Part shown: positions 45,356 to 56,818 of the stretch, in pieces
Position numbering within the stretch: position 1 is the stretch's first letter
Layout: each line of letters opens with the position of its first letter
Origin: Lonicera japonica
Taxonomy: Eukaryota > Streptophyta > Magnoliopsida > Dipsacales > Caprifoliaceae
DNA length: 64,000 bases
NCBI GenBank assembly: GCA_021464415.1
Contig: CM038469.1
Span: 9,898,501-9,962,500 of the forward strand
Direction of reading: 5' to 3'
Notes under the pieces: model-generated
The model's database searches: none
Seen by the model: the letters and a program-made list of their open reading frames with translations, nothing else
What the model was told of the DNA's origin: nothing
Translations under genes and position numbers: made by a program

Positions 45356-46501
45356 CTAATGGTTTAAATGAGATGGGTCTGGTATCTTTCCTGCTTCGAT
45401 AAGGTCTTGAATAGTGTGCCGAAGAGCGTTGCAATCATCTATTGTGTGACCTATACCCTGGTGGTATTCGCATCTTTCATTAAGATTCCAATTAGAGGGG
45501 ACTGGATTTTGTATAGGTCGCGAGTTTAGTGGATAGATCATCCCTTCATCCTTCAACTACTTTTATACCTTGCTCAACGACCCTGGTAGTTAGGAGAAAT
45601 TCCTTTTTCCTGAATCTGACTCGATTAAATCCCCTATTGTTGGTGCATTTATATCTCGGAGCATGTTTCGTGGCACGAGGACTGAGAGGAATCGATAAAT
45701 GACTTCTCATGGATGGGCTTGATGTGTTTGATGAGTATAGATATGGGTGCACAATCGAAGAAGTGATTTTGGACGGGTTAGTGAAATTCTCTGGTGTTGG
45801 TTTCGGATATTGTTGGCTCCTTGGGAAAGATATTCTGGATTTGTTGAATTCGTTGAGATGGATTCAAAGTCACTCATTTGTTCTTGGCTTGATGAGTAGC
45901 TTGATGGTGTAGGTGAGGTAGGTTCGATGCGTAGGTATGGATCAGGTTGATCGGTGTTTGAGATATACCCCATTTCTTCCAACTAATTCTTTTGCTTAAA
46001 GACCACCTTTTCTAAGCAAAAGATTTCATCATGCAGTTTTACTATCTCTTTAGCGAAATAATCCCTCAGAATTTCCATAGCACCTTTCTCCTTTCTCAGC
46101 TACTCAATGATCTGGTCTTGATTCTTTTGTTCTGATTTCGGTAAAGGTTTTTCAAGTTTTTCTTTGGTAGCCCTGTTTAACTGTTCAGCCGTGCATCCCT
46201 TAACCAACTTGTCTAATATGGCACGAGTATTTTGATTGTCAGCTGAGAGCATGGTTAAACTTTGTTTTAGGTTCATCAGCATCCGGTACATATCCTCGGG
46301 GTTGGGTAACGGAACATTTCCATTTCCACTTGTGCTGGCTAGGTTTGGGTCAGCATTCAGAGACGGAGTGTGATGTAGCAGTTGACCCTCCAAGGTATTA
46401 TTCTTAGGTACCCCCTGGTTCGGGTAAAAAGGACCGGGCGGCGGATCCGCTGCATTATTTAATTGGTTGTTCATATTCCTGTTCGGTGTGTTCTGATCCA
46501 T
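45356..46501 (-). pseudogene. Gag remnant of the large element (sense strand)
   Basis: It starts MDQNTPNRNMNNQLNNAADP (46501) with a Pro/Asn-rich N-terminus, then PNPEDMYRMLMNLKQSLTML. A stop at about 46100 follows, then KEKGAMEILRDYFAKEIVKL (coiled-coil-like), another stop, then EEMGYISNTDQPDPYLRIEP. After a frame change the last block (45556-45356) has CEYHQGIGHTIDDCNALRHT, then IQDLIEAGKI. That block matches the C-terminal Gag motif CxYHxxxGHxxxDCxxLxxxIQDLIxxG of Tat/Ogre and Athila-type elements. The central retrotrans-gag domain is missing. Three or more breaks make it non-functional. Confidence 0.7.
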
Positions 46502-47603
46502 GTTTTCGAAAGAGTCTGGTCTGACAAGTTGCCCGGTACTATCTCTTCAAGCCCACGTAGAGGCCAAGATGGAATGAATATCTGACATCGGAAAAAAGGA
46601 CAAATTTCGATCGCGCGCATTTCTCCGAAAAATAACAACAATATATCATTTAGAAATTGCCGGACCTTATCCAAGAATACATTGATCGGGAGGACACTAA
46701 GCACACAAAAATGTTTTCTTTAGGTGAGATCGAAAACAGACCAATAGTGGCAACTTGAGAGCCTCGTATAGAGGTAGGGTAGGAACATAAGTCCATGGGT
46801 TCCCTGGCCGTCTATAGTTTTGAAAAGAGCTTTTTAGAAAATCATTTGAAAACCACGGGAAGTTCTCTCCTCATGAGTTGCTTTATTCATGGAATCAGTG
46901 CTAGAAAAATTACGAAGATTTCAGTCTTCGTGAATTTTTACAGTGAAGATCGGACAGCCTCTGGCCGTACCTGTCGGAACCCTGATGGTATAAATGACAG
47001 GGCCTTAGCTGGTTAGATTCTCACGACTGTTGGTCATTAAAACCATGCAGAAAATCTTTGTGTTCTAAGCTGACTCCCCTATATGCAAGCATGGTTGAAT
47101 AGGGTAAGGTTTAAGGCTCCCTCCTATTTGGCAGGTCTTACGATATACCTCAAGAGGGCAGGTACGTGTAAGGACTTTTTGATATACGACCCGGGTACGT
47201 GAGTGTTTTAATCACTCTATATACCTCGGTAGGTACTTAGTCAAGGAAAGTGGTCCCAGGTGCTTTTGGCCAGTGCAGACCCGCAAGTCCGCGGCCTAGT
47301 CACGACTTTGGTCTCGAGGTTAATTGGGTAAATTCACACTCGCGAAAATGCATGATAAGACGTGAGTGCGTGCAAAATAACAATCTAGTGGTTCATTATT
47401 GATCAACGCTTTTGGGGTTTGTTATGGTATTTTACAGAATTTTAATTATGAAAAAGATTTTCCTCACATAATTTAGCAAATAAAGGCCAAGGGTATCCAC
47501 CTATATCGCTTCTATGTTATCCTAGGACTAAGGCTTGCAATCCTATATCTAATAAATAAGAATTAAATATATGATCCATTATATTAGAGCTTAATTCTCA
47601 ACA
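46502..47603 (-). other. Leader (5' UTR) of the large element
   Basis: Between the PBS and gag. No gene is supported. A short inverted repeat (ttacgaagatttcagtcttcgtgaa, about 46910-46935) could form a hairpin. Confidence 0.5.
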
Positions 47604-47621
47604 TCCCCAGCAGAGTCGCCA
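47604..47621 (-). other. Primer-binding site, tRNA-Arg type
   Basis: On the minus strand tggcgactctgctgggga, one base inside the LTR end. As I recall, this is the PBS used by Ogre-type elements and is complementary to a tRNA-Arg 3' end. It fixes the orientation and supports a Tat/Ogre affiliation. Confidence 0.75.
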
Positions 47622-48461
47622 CTGTGAGAATTCGGACCCCCGACTCCAGAAGAATGAGAGTCCTCGCGTTCTTGAGTTTTCTTTGTTTTAAAGGAAAATG
47701 TGATTTGTAGAGTCACCAGTTTATTTTACGAGAAAACAAACAAAAGATCGTACGAAAGACAATTCGAAAACGAATTATCTTTCATACGTTTAAAACCAGA
47801 GATTCATTGAAAAATTGTTTTGCTAGGGTTCGAGAACTACGTTACGAATTGGGAAGGTGTTAGGCACCCAATTCGCCCTTTTGGTCTCTGAATGGATCAT
47901 GTATTTAATTCTTATTTTAGATATCTTGCAAGTAGTTTGAATAATTTTTCGAATAGTCCTTTCCAGATAAATTTAGTTTAAAATCGTATTTTGAAATCAG
48001 ACTCGAGCTTTACGAGCGCCTACGTATTCATTCTTAGAATGAAATCAGAGTCTCGTAGTTCCGTTTATTTGGAAACTATTTTTGTATTTTTGTTTTGTTT
48101 TGAGAACGTGTCAAAATTTTTGTAAAACTTAGAAAGGACTTATTTAGAAAACAATGAACTTCTTTGCAAGTTATCTAATTTTCTGTATTAAAACTAGTAT
48201 TTAAATGCAGTATTAAAATTCAAAAATGTTGTAGAAATACGTACCTGATGCGCTTGAAGAAGAAATAAGAACCTTGCCTTGATTGCTCCTGCTCTCTCTA
48301 GAACTTTCTCTCTCTAGCCTTCTCTCTCACTAACTTTCTCTCATTTACTTTCTCTCTGTAGAAATTCTCTAAAAGAAGACACTCTCTAACAATTTTGACA
48401 GAACTTCACCTTGCTAAAGACACTAATGAGTGTTGATGATCCCAAATGAGATCCCAAGGGT

Positions 48462-48670
48462 CCTATTTATAGGGAAAATTCCGCCAAAAACGCTCCAAAA
48501 GAAGCCAATCGCAGGGTGTAGCCGCAGGGGGTGCGGTTGGGGGATGCGGCTGGGGCGTGCGGCTAGGGCGTGCAGCTGAGGCATGCAGTTGGAGGATGCG
48601 GTTGGGGCATGCGGTTAGGTGCCAATCGTACGGCTGGTAGGTAGCCGTACGGTTGGGGCTGCGGTTGGCT
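48462..48670 (-). promoter_or_regulatory. 5' LTR promoter module
   Basis: On the minus strand tataaatagga lies at about 48462-48473. Upstream (48508-48670) are repeated tgcggttgggg/gtgcggctagg units and two CCGTACGG-type palindromes (gccaatcgtacggctgg, agccgtacggttgg). This one would drive the element's own sense transcript through gag. Confidence 0.7.
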
Positions 48671-49319
48671 CACAAAAATGCACAGGTCGATCCCCGTCCT
48701 AGTAAGCGAAGAGGCAACAGTGGTCATATCAAATTCCTAACGGGTCCAAAATTGGAGCATTTCCTAACGGTCTTCTATATGCATGATGACTCAAGACTAA
48801 ATGCAATATGCCTGTTTTACTAGAATTCACACGAGAGTCGTGGATTGGGGTGCTCACAGACCCTCTCGTCCCGGGATTCTTGCCTGCAAGAATTCTGGGA
48901 CAATAAGAAGACAACGACTCACGACTCTCGGGTGAATCTCGATGCGTTGGTACTTGAATCAAAATATACCCTTCTCGCTCATGAATTTCATTGTGTCTCA
49001 GGCGATGCAATCCACGACCCCCCCTCCTTTTGGCTAGGCGACACGATACATCAATCTTTTCTTCTGCCTACCCTCAGTGGCACATTACCCTCGGCGTACA
49101 GGACTTTCGGCCAATCGTGTATGGAGTTTAGACATTTTGCCGAATCGAAATGATTATTGCAAAAAAGTGTTTTCAAAGGTTTTCCCTCTTCTAGGGAGAA
49201 GTGAAAGAATGATTTTTGTCTTATTGACATATCGTTTCGTGGGGATTGGTGCTTAAAAAGAGAAGATTCCCATTGTGGGGAATGTGTGGATAAAGTTATT
49301 CTCTTCATGGGGAATGTGC

Positions 49320-49605
49320 GGTAAAGGTTATTTCCCTTCATGGGGAAAGGGGATCGGAGAAAATTCCTATCTCTGAGGAATTCGAAAAATTCCCTTTGTG
49401 GGGAACACATGGAGTCGTTATTTCCCTACGTGGGGAAAGTGATTTTGGAGAAATTTCCATCGTGGGGAATGCGAAGAATTCCTACCTTGAGGAATTCGAA
49501 AAATTCCCTTCGTGGGGAACACGTGGAGTCATTATTTCCCTTCGTGGGGAAAGTGGTTTCGGAAAAATTCCCATCGTGGGGAATGTGAGGAATTCCTATC
49601 TCTGA
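49320..49605. repeat. 114-bp hairpin array in the 5' LTR (two units)
   Basis: gagtc landmarks at 49412 and 49526. Same unit as at 38120-38625. Confidence 0.82.
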
Positions 49606-49906
49606 GGAATTCGAAAAATTCTACTGATACCGAACACTGCTTTATTGATTTTTCAAACTTGATATGATAGAGAGAATTGCTTGCAAGTTGAAGTGCTTTT
49701 TCTTTTCCATTTCTTTTCACCCTCAGTTTTGACCTTTGGCGTAATTGGGAATCAGACTTTTTGAATAAACTTTTCCTAGAAGCTTTTGGACCGATGTGCA
49801 TGGATTTTCGGGATTTGGCGTCTCTCAACCCTCAGTTTTCCTCTCTTTGGTCATGGGGATAGAATTTCTCTTTGGAATTCTCACTTATCCTTGAGCTACC
49901 CTCTGA

Positions 49907-50060
49907 TATGGTATGGTATTATATCAAATCTACCCTTAATAATACATATCATTATATCTATACTATTAATATATACTATTAATAAAGCGCGATGAAGGTT
50001 TTTGGTGTGCTAGCTGAATTACCAAGATACCCCTCTATGTTAAGAAAAGAAATAAAATAT
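49907..50060. repeat. Right copy of the ~155-bp flank duplication
   Basis: tatggtatggtattatatca to aaaagaaataaaatat, matching 36187-36347 with few differences plus a small local duplication of tatactattaat. The sequence then continues cattgtagg, not into the LTR, so it represents the uninterrupted target. Confidence 0.75.
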
Positions 50061-50344
50061 CATTGTAGGATTTAAACTTATGACCTCACATGCATACAAG
50101 AAGAACTTTACTTACCACTTGAACAAATACAATAATATATCATAAAACTGTTACCACTTGGCCAAATCATTTTCTGTTCTTTGTGTTTAATTATTAAAGT
50201 GTGCTCCCCATTCTATTTTCTTATTTCTTATCAAGGATAATTTAATAAATTATTTTTTCTTTAAATACGTACTCTTAAATATCATATAGTTACAATGCGT
50301 TAGATTGGATTAATTTGGATCTGAACAAATTAGAGTTAAAGTAA
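50061..50344. other. Flank, possibly the body of a Helitron-like element, no gene
   Basis: AT-rich non-coding sequence. No Helitron 3' hairpin and CTRR end could be placed. Confidence 0.35.
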
Positions 50345-50964
50345 GGGTGGCAATTCATGTTTTTTGCTTTTTTTGGGCTCAAGACAACGTGTTATGAAGT
50401 TCTATTACTTTTACAAAATACGAACAGAACTGACAGAATACATAACACGAGCGATGGACTTGATTGCAAGTTATGGGTTTACACGTCCTAACACAAGTAC
50501 AAATGCTAATTTTCTTTAATTAGACACAATAAGACCCAACTAACATGATTAACACAACGTAAGGTCCTAATAAATACGTTATAATACCATCATTTGAAAC
50601 GTTGGTTTTCTCTAATTTATACACAATAAAACTTAATTTATATGACAAGACACAATTAGCATGGTATATCTTTAATTTTGTTTCAAAATATGGACACAAA
50701 GACGACTTTATTTTAAACATTATAGACATGAATTAGAATTATCCAGTCAATTTCATGGTAATTTCATATCATTTCATGTTTTTTCATAATACCTTTTCTA
50801 AAATGGTCAACTTAGGTCTAAGCATAGTTAATGTAGAGAGTTTTAATTTTTAATATAATATTCACCTCGGTTAAGTCAGGATAAACACATGGCAGACATA
50901 CTCTTTGACGGGGTGAGTTCAGATCTTACCAACCCACTTGCAAAACTTACCCATTGCCAACCCT
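50345..50964. mobile_element. Small TIR element (GGGTGGCAA family)
   Basis: It starts gggtggcaattcatg and ends cccattgccaaccct, giving inverted termini GGGTGGCAAT / AGGGTTGGCAAT. The 5-bp agtaa is repeated at 50340-50344 and 50965-50969. No transposase. The termini and TSD length match the element at 9191-9748. Confidence 0.6.
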
Positions 50965-50969
50965 AGTAA

Positions 50970-52965
50970 CAACTAAAAAAGGGATTCAAATTTAATTTTC
51001 TTTTCAATCAAAATTTAATAATAGCAATCAAATCTACGAGTATTAAATAATTTTTAGTTGATCAAAAACTTATGTTTAAAGAAATATATATATATATATA
51101 TATCTAGAGAGATATAATGGAAAAAATTAAATACTATTTTAGGATAAGTAAACAAGTACTTACAAAATTATGTTAATGAAGATTTAAACTAGTTTTATAG
51201 TCAGACTTTGCTTTTTCATAATCTATAATGTACGTTTTTTTAACAAATATGGTATTTACATAAATATATTTATTTAATACAGAGTTAGTTTTTCATATAA
51301 TAAGGATTTCTTTAGTTGTCCCTCAAAATGTGAATTAGACAAATTACAATTTTTATATTGATTTGTGCTTGGTTGGGAAAATTAAATAATTGTAAATATG
51401 AAAATTCATCATGAAAACTAAAATTGAGCCATTTGAAGTAAGACTTAAAATTGCTTGATTCTTAATCTTGAGAATTCAGTCCAATTTTATATTTTAAATG
51501 AATATAGTACATACACTTGATGTTGATAACGCTACACAGAATTTTAAGAAACATAGAGGATTTTAAAGAGTGCTCTTAAATAAATCCACGAAAACAGTCT
51601 TTTCACCCCACCAACAACTTTTAACTCACCCCATTTTAAGTTTAACTTCCAAACAAGGAGTTACCAACATAATTTCGACCACTGCTTTTGTCAAACCACA
51701 TCCGCTTTTACTCACTATGATTATTGTTGAATTTGTTTGACACCACAACCAATTGATGTTATGGTGAAATTTGTTATCATATTTCCTCAACACTCAAGAA
51801 ATCTTCTCTCCAAAATATATTATATACCAGATTTCCCTTTGTCTTGGATAGTCAAGTTTTAAAGAAATTTTGATTTTAATTATATTTTCAGACTATTTAT
51901 CAATACGCACATAATGATTATACATAGTTTCTTCTTTACCTATTACAGGAGCTATGCATTCTAAGTCAATACTGTACGTTTGTTCTTCCATTAATGTTTT
52001 CAAGGGTACCTAAGACCTCCTATTACTTGTTGTTTCAGGTGCCTAAAACCAGTTCCCTTAATAGCCTAATTGCCACAACAAAAGCTTAAAACGGCTTGAC
52101 GGGAAATATGGGCTTTGAAACGTAATACTAACTTTGTTGATAATCCCAAGTAAGAGTGATTGAAGATTACAAATATAATATACACCGTCAAGTAAACAAT
52201 AAGGAATATATCTTCTACATTGTTTCTTTTTTCGGTTTTTTTAATGCTTTAAGCCTATTATAAACAAAAATACCTTAAGAAATAATTCATCTTGGAAACC
52301 AAACAAACAACTCCTTTGAACGGATAAGGTTGCCTATTAATGTGTGGCGTTAAAGAATATGAGGGGTGTTTTTTCTTTTGTAAATAAAAAATAAGGGATT
52401 ATTTGGTTGTGAACTTATCAAAACTAGAAAAAGAGAACGAAGTAAAAAAAAAGAACTTTTTAGATGTATACAAGAACACCCATTTCAAAACATGTTCTTA
52501 TACCATTTTTAATTCCTCCAAACACTCCATTAAGTAAAATTGAACCATTTTAGATGCAAAAGCAATTAATCGACTAATCACAAGTGAACTAATTTCAAAA
52601 TTAAAAATTTATTTAAAGAGATCATAACTGATTATGTACTTATGATCCTAACCATTGCAAAACCCAGTCGTTTGACCGTCGCTAATGAGTTTCGATTCAG
52701 ATATGAGATTATTCATCTTTGTTTCTTTCACTTCATTTCAATTGAAGATTTGGGCTTTAGATTTTAACTTGAAGAAATTTTTTAGATCAAACAATGCTAA
52801 TCATACATCGTGTCAAGTAACAGAGTAATTGAAGTTGGGCTTTTATTCAATTGAAGTTAGTTTTTCAAAAGGAGTAATGACTAGTGGTGGAATAATTGAA
52901 GCTCGAGCGGCGTTGTTTTAATTGGGTTTTACAATTTTTTTCATTTAGCAGAGAGAATATTAGAT
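50970..52965. other. Gene-free AT-rich stretch
   Basis: Only an (AT)n run at about 51085-51103 stands out. No coding region, RNA gene or element boundary can be supported. Confidence 0.5.
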
Positions 52966-53220
52966 TGTTAGAATTAAGTGTCTATTTCTCTTTTTTTCTT
53001 TTCCTTTTTATTGCTAGGACACGTGTCCACTCCTAGTGCAATGGGTTGAGTATTTATGTGGGTATCGAGCAATGAAGGGGATATGATGAATGAAATATAA
53101 ATTTGTACTTCCTCTCTCCAAATTCTTTTATATCTCCATCTTATCTATATTATTCTTTTTCTCTCTCTTTCTTATCAATTTTTCCTCTAACTAAGGCAAA
53201 TTGGGCACCTTAACCTCACA
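52966..53220 (+). repeat. Possible short 5' LTR of an old gypsy element
   Basis: It starts tgttagaattaag and ends ttaacctcaca, followed by attgg, which may be the start of a decayed PBS. It contains a ctcctctc-type leader. The other LTR lies outside the window, so the ends are tentative. Confidence 0.4.
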
Positions 53221-54239
53221 ATTGGCCGGTGGAGGGGTGAATCAACTCAAGGACCAAGTTGAAGCAAATCAAGCGGCTGTCGAGAATTCAATGAAGGAGA
53301 TCAAAATTAAGCAGGATCTGTTAGGAGCAAGGTAAGATGAGCTAGATACAAAAATGGGGTTCGTGCAAACCTTTGTCACTGCTCTTCAGACCACTTTCAA
53401 TACCCAGTTTGGGTGGATCAAGCAGATGCATGTTAGATCCTAATGAAGATAAAAGTGGATTGACCTCATCTCTCAAAAACCAAACTAGAAGAGAATTCCA
53501 GAAACTCCATTTATGTACCAACCAAAAGGTGTTCCCTCGGCCAGTACTACCAATGATAAGTGTGGGTGGGAACCAAGGAAGTAGGAAACAATAGTCATAG
53601 TGGGAAGTAATCAGTTCTCTAACAATTACAGGGTACCAAATGATGAACTCCCTCGCTATGATGGTGATGATGATGTAGTCAATTGGCTTCAATAATGCAA
53701 TTAATTTTTTTTTAATTTTTTTTATTAATCCCACCTATAAATGAGAGGTGCTATTCACCTCATTGTACCTCAGTGGGGAGGCCAGAAAGTGGCTATTCAT
53801 AAGATTTAAATCTCTAGTTTATGTGAGCTGGGATCTATTCAAAAGAGAAGCCATCAAAAGGTTTTCTAAATAGGGTTATTACAATGTTGTGGCAGAAATG
53901 CATGAGTTAAAGCAAATCGTTAGCGATGAGGAGTACCAAAACAGGTTCCAAGATTTGAGAATTCAAGTACTAGAGACAGAACCAAACATGACTAAGTCTT
54001 ACTTCATATCAAGTTTCAATGGAGACTTGCGAGCAGAATTGAGAAACTTTGTATATATGCTTAAACCAAACTCTCTAGATGAGGCAGTTACATTGGCAAG
54101 GCTGCAAGAAGGAGGATTTAACTCATTATTGGCAAAGGCTAAAACACCAACCACCTCCGAAACCATCACCAGCACCATGCCTAACTACAAAAACTAGCTA
54201 ACCACTTCACATCCTATTAGCAATCTCTAATAGTACAAA
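53221..54239 (+). pseudogene. Gag of an old gypsy element, 5' part, broken
   Basis: Frame fragments read NQLKDQVEANQAAVENSMKE, then VPNDELPRYDGDDDVVNWLQ (the gypsy Gag P.F.G.D...W motif), then MHELKQIVSDEEYQNRFQDL, then SYFISSFNGDLRAELRNFVY and LDEAVTLARLQEGG, the usual end of the retrotransposon gag domain. Several stops occur before 53889; the last 102 codons are open. The text stops at 54239, where a younger element is inserted, and resumes at 63796. Gag forms the particle. Confidence 0.72.
54235..54239. repeat. TSD (acaaa), left copy
   Basis: It matches acaaa at 63791-63795 exactly. Confidence 0.9.
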
Positions 54240-56685
54240 TGTAACATTCTGTATTTAAATTAATGTTAATTTTGTTATATTAACTCTTTTATATATATTA
54301 GAATGATCGTTTTATGATTCGGGTGGTCCGAATGAATTTCGGTTGGTAAATAAGAAGTTTTGGGTTCTTTGTAATTCGTTAATTTGAGCTAACTTTGGGC
54401 TATCGTAATTCCTCCGTTATTTGTCTGATTCAAGTTTTGCTTTTGTATGTCTCTAGTATTTGCATCATTCTACAACTTTCGTGTTTTGGCCGAAAGCTAA
54501 TTCGTACTCCTCGTAGGTCAAAACAGGGCGCAAAGTAGGCGCGTCGCTAAATTCTGGTGGTTTAATAGTGTTCGGCAGAGCGCTGTTTTCGGTGAATTTC
54601 TGAGAAAAATGTGTCCATAATTTGAGAAACCTTTCTCTTAGAAAGTTTTATAGCATTGAAATACCTTTCTGTGGACATAAAGAACGCCTCAATCGGAGTT
54701 TCGAGTCAAAAGTTATGACCAAAACAAAAACAGTGCTCCAGAACCAAAAACCCACGCGCGAGTTACTGTAGCAACCGACTTAAGTTGCGTCAAAGCTCGT
54801 TTTGAGCTATTTTTTCACCATTTTCGAACCATCCTCTTCCACAAAACTCTAGAGAGTTCTAGAGAGAGAAATACAGGTGTTCTTGAGCAACTCTCACCTA
54901 TTTTCACTCCCGATCGAAGGATTAAGCATCGAAGAACATCCGAAACACTTCTTAGCTTGCTATTCATCATCTTCTACCTTGAGGACTCTTTGGGGAAGCT
55001 TGAAGCATCAAATTTTCTTCTTCCTTCTCACTCATAAACTGAGGTAGGGGTATTTTCTTTGTTTTTGAAACTTAATAAACTTGTTTATATGTTTTCAAAT
55101 AGGTTTATACACATATGTTGGGTTCTTGCTTGATTATTGTTATTGGTAGTTAAATAACAAATTTTGGCCACTGTTTTGATTAAATTTGGGCAGATTGGTG
55201 ATGATAAAAGTGAAGTATCAAGTATTTATCTTAAAATATAGTTTAATACCTAACTTATGGCTTTGGAATTACCTAAAAAGGATAAGGAATGAATTTTTGG
55301 TGAATTTTACAAGATTGGTGTGCGGTATTGATTCCTACGCGGGAATCTTGAATACTTTCCTAGATATTCCAACGTCCACTCCATAACTTGAGTAAATTCA
55401 ATTGGTTAATGAATGGGGTTACTATGCTAATGTTTGATGATTAAGAATACTTGATTCGAGGCGATATATGCCATACATACTTGGTATGAAGAATTAATTG
55501 AACCAAATGAGATATCTCTTGATTGTATGTATGATATTGATTATGAAAGTGGTTTATTGGTAAATTCTCCATGCCAAAGGATATATGGTTGAATTGGTTA
55601 GAGTATATATGGCATATATTGCTTCATATGCACTATTATCATGTTATGCACGGTATACATATATACATGTCATCATTGTGTCAACCAAAGGCTCGAAAAC
55701 TCTTATGGCAAGTTCTTGGATGGACTCGTGGATTCGTGATTTCTGACTTGGCAAGTTATCTCATGAAAGGCCTATATCATATCATATTGATTCGGAGAGC
55801 TTGTGTCTCTCGGAAATGACTCTTGGTGTGAATGTATAGTGCTTGCCGGGATGAAAAAATAAGCAGGGCTCGGTGCCCTTGGGTTGAAAATCCCTAAACC
55901 CCTGGGGGAGCAACGTTTGGCCGCCTATAAGCCACCGGTGTGGAGCCCGGGAACCTAGGCAAATTGGCAAGGCACTATGGTTTTGCAATTATCTGTAATT
56001 ATATGGGATCGGGGTGAATGATCCCAGGGCTATTGTTATCTATACTTGTGTGGGATCGGAACAATTGATCCCAGATTATGATATCTTGGCAGTAATGGAA
56101 TCTATTCATCAGTCAGGCTTTCTATTATACGGTAATCGGTTGACACGGGAGGTAACCTGCATTAGCACGTTCATGCATGATCACTTGATGAATTTTGAAT
56201 TTCCTGTTGATATTATTGATATTACTATGGTCTAAAAGATATGTTTACAAACTTGTTTTTTTTTAAACATATGCCTGGTACCCCCTACTGAGCAAATGGC
56301 TCACCCCGATTTTTCTTTAAAAATATTTCAGGTACTCACGAGTCCCACGAGGACAAGGACACGATCGGGTCAGGGACGATATAGAGGCTCTGATACTACG
56401 TGTATATTTTGGTTTACTGTGATGTATGTATATTTTTCCGGGAAGCCACGGCTAGCCCGAGGAGTTTATATACTTTGGTTATTCATATGGTTTGGATTAT
56501 GTGTACTTGATACATGCTGGAATGTATAATATGTTTGATGCCCTATGCAGCGTAATACTTGCTATATCTGTTGTTGTTGACTTATTTCTTTCTATATACC
56601 TATCTTAGTCTTACTAAGGTAGGTTAGTAACGCTCCAGGCCTTAATTACAGGCGTTATCCTATACATTACGGCGGGGGTGTTACA
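54240..56685 (+). repeat. 5' LTR (2,446 bp)
   Basis: Paired with 61345-63790. Short ORFs inside both LTRs are the same sequence read twice and carry no protein family. Confidence 0.95.
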
Positions 56686-56688
56686 ATT

Positions 56689-56700
56689 TGGTATCAGAGC
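56689..56700 (+). other. Primer-binding site (initiator-Met tRNA type)
   Basis: tggtatcagagc, three bases after the LTR end; the standard PBS of many plant LTR elements. Confidence 0.93.
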
Positions 56701-56818
56701 ATAGGTTTACGCGATTACTTGGGTTGTGGGACGAAATTTTTGATATATTGTAATAAATTATTGTCTTATTAAAATAGATTGGATTGTCATGACGTTCCTT
56801 TTCTTGTTTTCGTATAGA

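Larger units (their letters stand above)
36348..49907 (-). mobile_element. Large non-autonomous Ogre/Tat-type gypsy element with two antisense genes
   Basis: LTRs at 36348-39405 (3') and 47623-49907 (5', truncated) share a terminus (tgtgagaatycgg on the plus strand). The PBS at 47604-47621 and a polypurine tract at 39406-39427 fix the orientation as minus. On the sense strand only a gag remnant remains (46501-45356). No protease, RT, RNase H or integrase is visible. Two plus-strand genes occupy the rest: a PMD gene (39667-42971) and a DUF7745-like gene (43731-44964). Antisense extra ORFs between pol and the 3' LTR are known from the Tat lineage, as far as I recall; here pol itself is missing. 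Confidence 0.85.
47623..49907 (-). repeat. 5' LTR, truncated (2,285 bp)
   Basis: It is homologous to 36348-38914. It stops at ctctga and is joined directly to the flank duplicate tatggtatgg. About 490 bp at the outer end (partner 38915-39405) are missing. Only two 114-bp array units are present against four in the partner LTR. Confidence 0.85.

Noticed and set aside
55186..56529. Set of ORFs of 66-82 residues repeated at 62291-63634
   Set aside because: Both sets are the same LTR sequence; no conserved protein is encoded in LTRs of this type.
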